NCBI RefSeq assembly: GCF_022179345.1
Contig: NZ_BPQR01000042.1
Span: 1 to 64,000, forward strand
Reading direction: 5' to 3'
DNA from: Methylobacterium jeotgali
GTDB taxonomy: Bacteria > Pseudomonadota > Alphaproteobacteria > Rhizobiales > Beijerinckiaceae
Length of the DNA stretch: 64,000 bases
Under the pieces are notes generated by a model. That model searched no databases and was not told where the DNA came from. It saw only the letters and a list, made by a program, of their open reading frames with translations. The translations under genes were made by a program, and so were the position numbers. Every line of letters starts with the position of its first letter. The first letter of the stretch is position 1. Positions 11,626 through 20,727 of this stretch are shown here, piece after piece.

Positions 11626-12993
11626 TCAGCCGCGCTTGGCCAGCAGCTGCTCGATCAGCGAGCCGCCCTTCTCGATCTCGCGCAGCTCCTCGGCGACCGC
11701 CGTCACCGTCTCGCGGATCTGGTCGGGCGTGTGCTCCGAGGTCATGAAGAAGCGCAGCCGCGAGGCCCGCTCCGGCACGGCCGGATGGATGATCGGCTGC
11801 ACGTTGATGCCGCGCTTGAACAACCTATCGGAGAGCGTCACCGACTTCAGCGAGTCGCCGACGATCACCGGGATTACGGCAAGCCCCAGGCTGGTGCCGG
11901 TGTCGAGCCCGACCTTGCGGGCGAGCGCCAGGAACATGTTGCCGTTCTGGCGCAGGCGCTCGACCCGCTCCGGCTCGGCGTGCATCACCTCCAGCGCGGC
12001 CTCCGCCGCGGCGGCGAGCGGCGGCGACATGCCGACGCTGTAGAGGAAGCCGCCGGCGGTGCACTTCAGGTACTCGATCAGCGCGCCCGCGCCGCAGATG
12101 TAGCCGCCGCAGGTGGAGAGCGTCTTCGAGAAGGTGCCCATCCAGATGTCGACGGCGGTCGGATCGACGCCGCAATGCTCGAACAGGCCGGCGCCGGTCG
12201 GGCCGAGCACGCCGAGCCCGTGGGCGTCGTCGACCATCAACCAGGCGTTGTAGCGCTCCTTGAGGGCGACGAACCCGGCGAGGTCCGGCGCGTCGCCGTC
12301 CATGCTGTAGAGACCCTCGATCACGATCAGCGCCCGGCGATGCTCGTGGCGGGTCGCCGCAAGCAGGCTCTCCAGGGCGTCGAGGTCGTTGTGGGCGAAG
12401 GAGCGCCGCTGGGCGCCGGAGAGCTGCGCGCCGGTGACGACGCTGTTGTGGATCAGCGCGTCGTGGAAGATCACGTCGCCGGGCTCCATCAGCGCGCCGA
12501 TGGTGGTGACGTTGGTGGCGTGCCCGCTCACCATGACCACGCACGCCTCGGTGCCGTAGTGGCTGGCGAGCGCCTTCTCGAGCGAGAGATGGCCCGGCCG
12601 CTCGCCCGCGACGATGCGGCTCGCGGAGGCCGAGGTGCCAAAGGCGTCGATCGCCGTGCGGGCCGCTTCGTTGATCCGCGGATGACCGTTGAGGCCGAGA
12701 TAGTCGTAGGACGAGAAGTTCGTGAACGAACGTCCGTCGATCCGGGTCGTGGCACCGGCCCTGGTCTCGTGCACCCGGAAGAACGGGTTGCCGAGGCCGA
12801 TCAGCTCGGCGGCCGAGCGCTGGAGCTTCAGCTCCTTGTAGCCCGGCAACGACTCGAAATCCTGGACGTCCGGCTCGCCGGTCTTGGGCTGGGCGCGGGC
12901 CGGCGCGGGGCGGGTCGAGCCCCGGCCGAGCCGGTTGGTGACGAAGCCGGCGAGTGCCGCGCGTCCGCCGTCCGGTCGTGTCGACTGGGTCAT
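11626..12993 (-). CDS. Alpha-oxoamine synthase (AONS/SPT-like, RkpG-like)
   Basis: PLP-dependent acyl-CoA/ACP plus amino-acid condensing enzyme of the 8-amino-7-oxononanoate synthase / serine palmitoyltransferase family (455 aa). The internal-aldimine Lys is in GTFSKTLSTCGG (Lys290), the PLP-binding Asp/His in VDDAHGLGVLG (Asp256, His258), and ASASRIVAG matches the family substrate loop. An extra N-terminal region of about 45 residues precedes the catalytic fold. Its ATG overlaps the PKS stop in an ATGA arrangement, so the two are translationally coupled. It probably offloads the PKS-made acyl chain by decarboxylative condensation with an amino acid; substrate unknown. Biotin-pathway BioF is less likely because no bio genes are near. 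S. meliloti RkpG, beside RkpA, is the closest architectural precedent I know. Confidence 0.85.
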   Translation of the reverse strand: MTQSTRPDGGRAALAGFVTNRLGRGSTRPAPARAQPKTGEPDVQDFESLPGYKELKLQRSAAELIGLGNPFFRVHETRAGATTRIDGRSFTNFSSYDYLGLNGHPRINEAARTAIDAFGTSASASRIVAGERPGHLSLEKALASHYGTEACVVMVSGHATNVTTIGALMEPGDVIFHDALIHNSVVTGAQLSGAQRRSFAHNDLDALESLLAATRHEHRRALIVIEGLYSMDGDAPDLAGFVALKERYNAWLMVDDAHGLGVLGPTGAGLFEHCGVDPTAVDIWMGTFSKTLSTCGGYICGAGALIEYLKCTAGGFLYSVGMSPPLAAAAEAALEVMHAEPERVERLRQNGNMFLALARKVGLDTGTSLGLAVIPVIVGDSLKSVTLSDRLFKRGINVQPIIHPAVPERASRLRFFMTSEHTPDQIRETVTAVAEELREIEKGGSLIEQLLAKRG

Positions 12994-15900
12994 CGGGTGA
13001 TCTCTTTGATCTCCAGGCTCTTCTCTTCGACCATCGTCTGGAAGGGCGCGAGCGCCTCGGCGCCGAGGTCGCCGACATGCTTCTGGGCGAGGGTCGCCGC
13101 GACGCCGGCCGACTCGTCGACGGGTGCGGAGACGGACTGGATCAGGGTTTCGGAGAGTTCGTTGACGGTCAGCCCCGAGGAGATGCCCGACGGCGGCGCC
13201 TCGAGGGCGAAGCGCTCCTGGAGGCTCGCGCCGAGCTCGACGCCCATCAGCGAGTCGAGGCCGATCTCGGAGAGCTGGCGCACGCGGCTGATGTCGTCCT
13301 TCGGCAGGCGCAGGATGCGGGCGATCTCCTCGACGATGGCGTCGGCGACCGTCTTGCGGACGGTGTCGACATCGGCCGCCTTGAGGAGCGCGGCGATGTT
13401 GATCGCCGCGACCGCGCCGGTCTCCGCCTGCCCCTCGCTGCCGAGCTCGGCATAGCTCGGGGAGCGCATGGTGGCGAGGCGCTCGCGGGCCTTACCCCAG
13501 TGCATCGCCGCGATGGCGATGACCGCCTCGTCCGGGTCGGAGCCCTGGCCGCCGAGCGCCTCGGCCATGAGGTCGAGGCACTTGCGGGCCTCCATCGGCG
13601 TCACGCCGACGCGGCCGGCCAGCGTCTCCATGACCGCCTTGTTGCGGGCGAGCACGCCGACGTCGCCGATGGCGCCCCAGGCCACCGCCATCGCCGGCAG
13701 GCCGAGCCGGCGGCGCTGGCGGGCCAGCCCCTCCATGAAGCCGTTGGCGGCGACGTAGGCGCCCTGGCCCGGGTTGCCGATGAAGGTCGTGGCCGAGGAG
13801 AACAGCACGAAGTAGTCGAGCGTCCTGCCCCGTGTCGCGGCGTCGAGGTGCTGCGCGCCGACCACCTTCGGGCGGATCACCGCGTCGAGCGCCTCGGCGT
13901 CGACGTTGGCGATGAGCCCGTCCTGAAGGACCATGGCGCCGTGGATGATCCCGGCGAGCCGCCGGCCGCCCTTCTCGATCCCCGCGATGAGGGCATCGAC
14001 CGCCTCGCGGCGGGTGATGTCGCAGGAGGCCGCGTCGACGTTCACGCCGCGCGCGGTCAGCTCGGCGACGAGGGCCTTGGCGGTCTCGGTGTTGGCGCCG
14101 CTGCGGCCGACGAGGACGATCTCGCGGGCGCCCTTGTCGGCGAGCCAGCGGGCCGCCTCCAGGCCGAAGCCGCCGAGGCCGCCGGTGACGAGGTGCACGC
14201 CCTCCGCCGAGACCGTGAAGCCCTGCGACGGGCTCGCCGTCACGCGGCCGGGGGCCGGCGGGGCGATGACGATCTTACCCACGTGGCCGGACTGCTGCAT
14301 CAGCCGGAAGGCGTCGGAGGTCTCCTCCGCCGTGAAGGGCTGGTAGGGCAGGGGCTTGAGGCCGCCGTCGTTGAACAGCGCCATCACCTCGCGGAACATC
14401 TTGGCGCCGTCCTCGCCCTGGTGCTGGAGCACCTGATCGAGGTCCACGCCGAAGTAGGAGAGGTTCCGCCGGAACGGCCGCAGGCCGATATGGGTGTTGG
14501 CGACGTAGTCGCGCTTGCCGAGCTCGATGAAGCGCCCGAAGGGCCGCAGCACGTTGAGGCTGCGCTCCATCGCCTCTCCGAAGAGCGAGTTCAGCACCAC
14601 GTCGACGCCCGCGCCGGTGATGCGGCGCACGTCGTCCACGAAGGCCAGCGAGCGGGAGTCCAGCACGTGCTCGGCGCCGAGCGCCTTCACGAGCGCCCGC
14701 TTCTCGCGGGAGCCGGCGGTGGCGATGACGCGGGCGCCCTTCAGCTTGGCGATCTGGAGCGCGGCGAGGCCGACGCCGCCGGCACCGCCATGGACGAGCA
14801 CCCACTCGCCGCGCCGCAGGCGGGCGCAGGAGACGAGGCCGTAATAGGCGGTGAGGAAGGCCACCGGCACGGTCGCCGCCGCCATCGGGTCGAGCCCGCG
14901 GGGGCAGGGGGCGACGACGAGCTCCGGCACGACGATATGCGTGGCGAAGCCCGACTGGGCGAAGGCCACGACGGGATCGCCGACCCGGAACGCCCGGACG
15001 CCCTCGCCGACCGACACGACCCGGCCCGAGACCTCGAGGCCGAGGCGAGGGCCGGCGAAGCCGTCCTCGAGGATCTCCTCGGGCAGCATCGAGAGCGCCC
15101 AGAGCACGTCGCGGAAGTTGAGGCCGGTGGCCTCGACCGCGATCTCGACCTCGCCGCGGGCGGGCGCCCGGCGCTCGGCCGGGCCCCAGGCCATCTCGTT
15201 GAGGCCGCCGGTGTTGCTGCGCTCCAGGCGCGCGGCCTCGGCGGGCTCGGCATCGCGCTGTCCGCGGCGGGCGACCTGGCCGGGCGCGAAGCGGACGACG
15301 CGGGTGCGGTCCTCGTCGAGGATGATCTCGGTCTCGGCGGTGCCGGAGAGGATCAGCTCGCGCAGGCGCTCGGCGGCCCGCTTCGAGGAGAGGCTGCCGG
15401 CGATGTCGATGCGGCGCACGTCGAGGTTCGAGACCTCGTTGGCGAGGGTCCGGGTGAAGGCCCAGACGCCGGCCTCGACGGAGGCGGCCGAGCCGCCCTC
15501 GTCGCGGGTCGCACCGGGGGAAACCACCCAGAGGCGGGTCTGGCGGCTGCCGAGATGCTCGACGCAGCGCTTGAGGCTGAGGCAGCGGTCCCGCAGGCGG
15601 CCAGCCGCCTCGCCGCGGGTGAAGGCGCCTGCCAGGAACACCACCGTGTCCGGGGTCTGGCGCTCCAGCTCCTGAAGGCAGGATTCGGAGTCGAGGATGA
15701 TCGAGACGTGCACGCCGCTGGCGACGAGGAGCGTCGCGAGGGAGGAGGCGGTCTCGGCGCCGAACTCGTCCTCGGAGCCGACCACGAAGGCGAAGCTCTG
15801 CGCGGGCGCCGGCACCGGCCGGGCCGGGGCCTCGGCGACGAGCAGCAGGTCGTCGCCGTTGCCCGAGGCGGCGCGGTCGGCCGAGACGCTGACGAGGCCG

Positions 15901-18900
15901 TTGGCGCTGAGCGAGCGCTGCCAGCCCTCGATGTCGTCGAGGCGGCCGATCGGCATGCCGTCGACGCTCTCCTCGAACCAGTCGGGCCTCAGGCCGAAGA
16001 CGAGGTCGCGGAACAGGGAGGCGCCGGGCTCGACGGCGACCAGCACGCCGCCGGAAGCGAGAGACTCGCCGAGGCGGGCGAGGACGGTCCCGTCCATCAG
16101 GTGCAGCACGCCGCTGGCGAGCATGAGATCGTAGGCGTTGGCCGCAAGCTCCTCCGCCGCATCGATCACGGCGACGCCGCGGGGAAGCGACAGGCGTGCC
16201 CGCTCGGCGAGGCGACGGTCCGCCTCGAACAGGCTGAGCTGCGCCTCCACCGAATCCGCGAAGGCCGCGACCTGCGCGGAGAGGGGCCCGAAGCCGACCT
16301 GAAGGATGCGCAGCGCGCGGTCCTTCGGCAGCCGGCCCTTGGCCGCCTCGACGATCTTCACCGCCGTATCGGCCGAGGCGCGGGCAGTGGCGCTGCGCAG
16401 GGCGAAGGCGTCCAGCGCGTTCTGGTTGAGGGTCGGATGCTCGGTCAGCTCACCGGCGAGCAGCTTGGCCGTCAGCGCTCCGACATCGGCGACGAGCACC
16501 AGCTCGGCCGACAGCTCCGGATGGTCGGCCGCGATCCAGCGGACGATCTCTTCGACGGCCGGCAGCGACACGTCCTCGCGAAGCGTCCAGCGGTCGCCGT
16601 CGCGGGTGGCGAGGTCGCTGCTCTCCAGCGCGTAGAGGGCGTTCGTGACCCAGGGACGCATGTCGTCGGGCACGCGGGCGTCGAGGACGATGCGGCCGCC
16701 CTTCTGGAGGCCCGAGGCGAGGCGGTAGGCGAGCGAGGTCGCCCAGCCCTCCAGCAGCAGATGGCCCGGCGAGAGCGGCGCCTCGGCGGCGGCGCGGGCG
16801 GCGCGGGCCTTCGGCTGGATCACCGCGGCGAGGCTCGGCCGGCGCTCCATGGCGATAGCGGTCGGCTCGGTGGCGAGCTCCGCCCGCTGGCTGATGGCGA
16901 AGGCGGCGAGATCGCCGCCGCCCTTGGCGCGGAGCGCCTGGAAGCGGCCCTCGCGGATCGTGGCGATCACCTCGCCCTCGGCGTCGAGGACGGTGAAGTC
17001 GGCCAGGATGCTGCGCTCGTTGCAGCGGCGGGTGCGGATCACCGCCCGCGCGATCGAGGCGCCGGGCTTCAGCAGGCGAACCTCGCCGAAGCGGACGGGG
17101 ATGTAGGCCTTGGTCGAGCCCTCGCCGAGAAGGTCGGTGAAGAGCAGGATCAGGCCGTGGAAGCAGGCGTCGAGCCGCGCGGGCAGGAGCCCGTAACGGG
17201 CGTCGGCCTCGGCGGGGACCAGCTCGGAGACGATGGTGGTCTCGTCGAGCCGGGCGCTCAGCGCGACCTGGCGGAAGGACGGGCCGAAGCCGAGGCCGGA
17301 GGCGAGCGCGCGGGCGTAGAGCTCCTCACCGGCCACCGCGTTCTCGGCCGGGATCTCGATCGACTGCCGCTCGGGCGCCGGGAAGGTGCCGTCGACGATC
17401 TTGGCGGAGGCGTGGAGCTGCCAGGGCGCCTGGGTGAGACGCGGACGGCTGAGGATCTGGATCCCGTTGCCGCTTCCCGAAAGACGGGTCGAGACCTCGC
17501 GCAGCGCGTCCTCGGCGAAGACCATCGGCGCGTGGATCTCGAACTCGGCGAGCACCACGGTGTCGTCGCGGGCGGCCTCGCGGGCGGCGGCGAGCGCCAT
17601 CTCCACGAACCCGGCGCCGGGCATGATCGCCTGGCCCTCGATGCGGTGGTCGTCGAGCTCCGGCACCGTGGCGACATCGACGTAGCCGTGCCAGTCGAGG
17701 CTGTCGGGGGCGACGCGGGCGCCGATCAGCGGGTGATAGCTGCGGGCCGCCGTGCCGCCGACGCTCTCCGTGGTGTCGGCGAGGCGGAAGCTGCGGCGCT
17801 GCCAGGGGTAGGTCGGCAGGTCCACGACGCCCTTCGGCGCGGCACCGAACACGGCGGACTCGTCGATGCGGGCGCCCTGGACGAGGGCGGTCGCCAGCGT
17901 GCGGCCGATCGGGTCGATACCGGCATCCTTGCGGGGCATCACGCCGATCGTGGCGATGTCGATGCCGAGCGGCTCGACGGAATCGCCGATATGCGAGAGC
18001 AGCACCGCGCGGGGGCCAACCTCGATGAAGACGCGGGCGCCCTGGCGGGTCGCCTCCTGCACAGCCTCGCTGAAGCGCACCGGCTCGCGGATGTTGCGCC
18101 ACCAGTAGGTCGCGCCAAACTTCGACCCTTCGAGCACCTTGCCGGTCACGGTCGAGACCATGGCGACGCTACCGGCGGAGGGCTTGAGACCGGAGAGATC
18201 GCGCAGCAGCGGCTTCTCGGTCGGGTCCATGATCCGGCCGTGGAAGGGGTATTCGAGATCGAGCTTGCGGCCCCGGCGGCGCTTGCGGGACAGCGCCTTC
18301 ATCGCGGCGTCGATGTCGGCCTCGGGGCCGGCGACGACGACGGCCTTCGGGCTGTTCCAGCCGGCGATGTCGAGGGTCGGGAAATCCTTGAGGAAGGCCT
18401 CCGTCTCCTCGGCCGGCGCCAGCAGCACCGCCATGGTGCCGGTGCCCCGCGTCGTCTCCTGGTGGTGGCTGCGGTAATAGATGACCCGGACGGCCTGCTC
18501 CAGGCTGAGGATGCCGGCGGCCTCCGCGGCGGCGATCTCGCCGACCGAGTGGCCGAGCACGTAGTCCGGGCGAAGGCCCTTGGCGCGCAGCGCCGCGGTC
18601 GAGGCGGCCTGGATCGCGAAGATCAGCGGCTGCGAGACGCTCGTCAGCGCGAGCCGCGCCTCGAGGTCGTCGGCCTCCATCGCCGCCCTGAGCGACCAGT
18701 CGGCGTGCTTCGAGAACAGGGCGTCGACCCGGTCGAAGGTCTCGCGGAAGGTGTCGTTGAGGGCGTAGGCCTCGCGGCCCATACCCGCCCACTGGCTGCC
18801 GTTGCCGGAGAAGACGAAGGCGACCTCGGCGTTGCGCTCGACGGCGGTGCCGGAGACGGCCGCGGCGCTCTCCTCGCCCTCGCCGACGGCGCGCAGCGCC

Positions 18901-20447
18901 TCGACGAGGGTGTCGGCGCCGGCATCGAGGGGGAGCGCGAGGCGGCTGTTCTGCCGCTCCCGGCGGTGGGCGGCCGCCGCCGCGATGCGGGCGGCCTGGG
19001 CCGGCGCGGCGCCGTCGAGGCGCTCGGCGTAGTCGAGGGCGAGTTCGGCCAGCGCCGCCTTGCTCTGGGCGGAGAGCAGCAGCACCTCCGGCGCCTTGCC
19101 GGCCTCCGCCTTCGCGTCGGCGCGGACGGGCTTGGGGTCCGTGAGGACGACGTGGGCGTTGGTGCCGCCGAAGCCGAAGGAGTTGACGCCTGCGAAGCGT
19201 TCCTTGCGGCCGCGCTCCAGCCTGCGGGGCTCGCGCACCACGTCGAGGTTCAGCTCGCCGAAGGGGATCTCCGGGTTCAGCTCGGCCGCGTGCAGCGAGG
19301 GCGGCACGAGGTCGTGCTCGAGGGCGAGGCTGGCCTTGAGCAGGCCGGCGAGGCCGGAGACCGGCTCGGTATGGCCGATATTGGTCTTGATCGAGCCGAT
19401 CGGCAGCGGAGCGGAGCGCTTGCGGCCGATGCGGCCGCCGATGGCGCTCGCCTCGATCGGGTCGCCGACCGGCGTGCCGGTGCCGTGGGCCTCGACAAAG
19501 GCGACGCGGTCGAGGTCGATCCCGGCCTCGCTGTAGACCTTCTCCAGGAGCGCCCCTTGCGCATAGCCCGAGGGCAGGGAGATGCCGGTGGTGCGGCCGT
19601 CCGAGTTGACCCCGCTCGCAGCGATGACGCTGCGCACTGTGGTGCCGGCGCGCCGTGCGGCCTCCGCCGTCTGCAGGACGAGCACGACGCCGCCCTCGGA
19701 GCGCACGTAGCCGTCGGCGTTCGCCGAGAAGGCCTGGCAGAGGCCGGTGCGCGAGAGCATCTGCGCGCTGGAGAAGCAGATGAAGTTGAACGGGCTCGCC
19801 AGCACGTTGACGCCGGCCACCACCGCCGTGTCGACCCTCCCCGAGTGCAGCGCCGCGACGGCGTTGTCGAGGGCGACGAGGGACGAGGAGCAGGCGGTGT
19901 CGACCGTGAAGCTCGGGCCCTTCAGGTCGTAGATGTAGGAGATGCGGTTCGAGAGGATCGAGAGCGTGTTGCCGGTGGCCGCGTAGGCGTCGCCGGAGGC
20001 GGCGTCGAGGATGCGCAGGTTGCCGTAGTCGAGGGAGGAGGCGCCGACGAAGACGCCGATAGGCTCGCCCGCCACCTGCGACGGGCGCAGGCCCGCATCC
20101 TCCAGCGCCTCCCAGGTCAGCTCGAGCAGGAGCCGCTGCTGCGGATCCATCTGCTCGGCCTCGCGGGGCGAGATGCCGAACACCGCCGGATCGAAGGACC
20201 ACACGTCCTCGATCGTGCCCGCCGCCCAGGTGTAGCTCTTGCCACGCTCGTGGGCGCGGGGGTGCCCGAAGCGTTCGAGGGACCAGCGCCCTTCCGGGAT
20301 CGTGGAGACGGCGCACCGCCCTTCGGAGAGAAGCTGCCAGAGGCCGCTGACGCTCGGAGCGCCGGGAAGCCGGCAGGCCCGGCCGACGATGGCGATGTCT
20401 GTCCGCTCAGTCACGTTCGATTCGCACACGCTGTTGGCAGGTGGCAC
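12990..20447 (-). CDS. Single-module reducing type I PKS/fatty-acid synthase (RkpA-like)
   Basis: A 2485-residue multidomain synthase. KS (about 15-435) has Cys186 in VDTACSSSL, His321 in EAHGTGTPVGDP and His359 in NIGHT. AT (about 540-870) has GHSVGE (Ser634) and YPFH at 733-736. DH (about 905-1175) has HxxxGxxxxP at 934-943 and DACFH at 1093-1097. A methyltransferase-like region (about 1230-1540) has a degenerate motif I, ILQVGFGPLS. ER (about 1750-2065) has HGGAGGVGLAAL; KR (about 2080-2320) has TGGLGGFG and Tyr2231; ACP has LDSL (Ser2399). A full reducing set predicts a saturated acyl chain built iteratively. The first codon is GTG at 20447; GTG at 20429 or 20414 is possible. It overlaps the oxoamine synthase by 4 bases, and UDP-glucose dehydrogenase lies upstream on the same strand. 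Length and company resemble rhizobial RkpA of K-antigen synthesis. Confidence 0.92.
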   Translation of the reverse strand: MPPANSVCESNVTERTDIAIVGRACRLPGAPSVSGLWQLLSEGRCAVSTIPEGRWSLERFGHPRAHERGKSYTWAAGTIEDVWSFDPAVFGISPREAEQMDPQQRLLLELTWEALEDAGLRPSQVAGEPIGVFVGASSLDYGNLRILDAASGDAYAATGNTLSILSNRISYIYDLKGPSFTVDTACSSSLVALDNAVAALHSGRVDTAVVAGVNVLASPFNFICFSSAQMLSRTGLCQAFSANADGYVRSEGGVVLVLQTAEAARRAGTTVRSVIAASGVNSDGRTTGISLPSGYAQGALLEKVYSEAGIDLDRVAFVEAHGTGTPVGDPIEASAIGGRIGRKRSAPLPIGSIKTNIGHTEPVSGLAGLLKASLALEHDLVPPSLHAAELNPEIPFGELNLDVVREPRRLERGRKERFAGVNSFGFGGTNAHVVLTDPKPVRADAKAEAGKAPEVLLLSAQSKAALAELALDYAERLDGAAPAQAARIAAAAAHRRERQNSRLALPLDAGADTLVEALRAVGEGEESAAAVSGTAVERNAEVAFVFSGNGSQWAGMGREAYALNDTFRETFDRVDALFSKHADWSLRAAMEADDLEARLALTSVSQPLIFAIQAASTAALRAKGLRPDYVLGHSVGEIAAAEAAGILSLEQAVRVIYYRSHHQETTRGTGTMAVLLAPAEETEAFLKDFPTLDIAGWNSPKAVVVAGPEADIDAAMKALSRKRRRGRKLDLEYPFHGRIMDPTEKPLLRDLSGLKPSAGSVAMVSTVTGKVLEGSKFGATYWWRNIREPVRFSEAVQEATRQGARVFIEVGPRAVLLSHIGDSVEPLGIDIATIGVMPRKDAGIDPIGRTLATALVQGARIDESAVFGAAPKGVVDLPTYPWQRRSFRLADTTESVGGTAARSYHPLIGARVAPDSLDWHGYVDVATVPELDDHRIEGQAIMPGAGFVEMALAAAREAARDDTVVLAEFEIHAPMVFAEDALREVSTRLSGSGNGIQILSRPRLTQAPWQLHASAKIVDGTFPAPERQSIEIPAENAVAGEELYARALASGLGFGPSFRQVALSARLDETTIVSELVPAEADARYGLLPARLDACFHGLILLFTDLLGEGSTKAYIPVRFGEVRLLKPGASIARAVIRTRRCNERSILADFTVLDAEGEVIATIREGRFQALRAKGGGDLAAFAISQRAELATEPTAIAMERRPSLAAVIQPKARAARAAAEAPLSPGHLLLEGWATSLAYRLASGLQKGGRIVLDARVPDDMRPWVTNALYALESSDLATRDGDRWTLREDVSLPAVEEIVRWIAADHPELSAELVLVADVGALTAKLLAGELTEHPTLNQNALDAFALRSATARASADTAVKIVEAAKGRLPKDRALRILQVGFGPLSAQVAAFADSVEAQLSLFEADRRLAERARLSLPRGVAVIDAAEELAANAYDLMLASGVLHLMDGTVLARLGESLASGGVLVAVEPGASLFRDLVFGLRPDWFEESVDGMPIGRLDDIEGWQRSLSANGLVSVSADRAASGNGDDLLLVAEAPARPVPAPAQSFAFVVGSEDEFGAETASSLATLLVASGVHVSIILDSESCLQELERQTPDTVVFLAGAFTRGEAAGRLRDRCLSLKRCVEHLGSRQTRLWVVSPGATRDEGGSAASVEAGVWAFTRTLANEVSNLDVRRIDIAGSLSSKRAAERLRELILSGTAETEIILDEDRTRVVRFAPGQVARRGQRDAEPAEAARLERSNTGGLNEMAWGPAERRAPARGEVEIAVEATGLNFRDVLWALSMLPEEILEDGFAGPRLGLEVSGRVVSVGEGVRAFRVGDPVVAFAQSGFATHIVVPELVVAPCPRGLDPMAAATVPVAFLTAYYGLVSCARLRRGEWVLVHGGAGGVGLAALQIAKLKGARVIATAGSREKRALVKALGAEHVLDSRSLAFVDDVRRITGAGVDVVLNSLFGEAMERSLNVLRPFGRFIELGKRDYVANTHIGLRPFRRNLSYFGVDLDQVLQHQGEDGAKMFREVMALFNDGGLKPLPYQPFTAEETSDAFRLMQQSGHVGKIVIAPPAPGRVTASPSQGFTVSAEGVHLVTGGLGGFGLEAARWLADKGAREIVLVGRSGANTETAKALVAELTARGVNVDAASCDITRREAVDALIAGIEKGGRRLAGIIHGAMVLQDGLIANVDAEALDAVIRPKVVGAQHLDAATRGRTLDYFVLFSSATTFIGNPGQGAYVAANGFMEGLARQRRRLGLPAMAVAWGAIGDVGVLARNKAVMETLAGRVGVTPMEARKCLDLMAEALGGQGSDPDEAVIAIAAMHWGKARERLATMRSPSYAELGSEGQAETGAVAAINIAALLKAADVDTVRKTVADAIVEEIARILRLPKDDISRVRQLSEIGLDSLMGVELGASLQERFALEAPPSGISSGLTVNELSETLIQSVSAPVDESAGVAATLAQKHVGDLGAEALAPFQTMVEEKSLEIKEITR

Positions 20448-20727
20448 GGCGCCCGGCCGGCATCAGGCTCCATCGCCCCTTAGTGTGGCGCCATTGCGGT
20501 GTCCAACCGCGCCCGGCGCCTTTCCGGGGTGGAACGATTCGATTGTACCCGCCTGTGTCCTGTATTCCTCGGATCACAGGAAAACTGACGCTTGAGGAAA
20601 GCACGGCCGTTTCTGATCTGGTCGTGCAGAAATGAACCGACATCCTCGGGCCGCGAGCGTTTTCGGCGACGATGCGGCGGCGCTCATCTGGCGCGGACAA
20701 CGCGATTTCCCTTCTCGACCTCAAGGT
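20448..20727 (-). promoter_or_regulatory. 280-base leader between ugd and the PKS gene
   Basis: No credible gene is seen. The stretch separates the UDP-glucose dehydrogenase stop from the PKS start on the same strand and probably holds the PKS promoter and leader. A CCTGTG/CACAGG inverted repeat around 20550-20580 is the only symmetric feature I notice. I cannot place -35/-10 boxes with confidence. Confidence 0.3.

Noticed and set aside
12990..20447. PUFA synthase or modular antibiotic PKS
   Set aside because: There is one ACP, one KS and no tandem ACPs or thioesterase; the coupled oxoamine synthase and ugd fit an RkpA-like synthase better.
12954..20483. A 2500-codon open frame antisense to the PKS
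   Set aside because: Its translation is Arg/Gly/Ala/Asp-rich without any domain; it is open only because of extreme third-position GC in the PKS gene.
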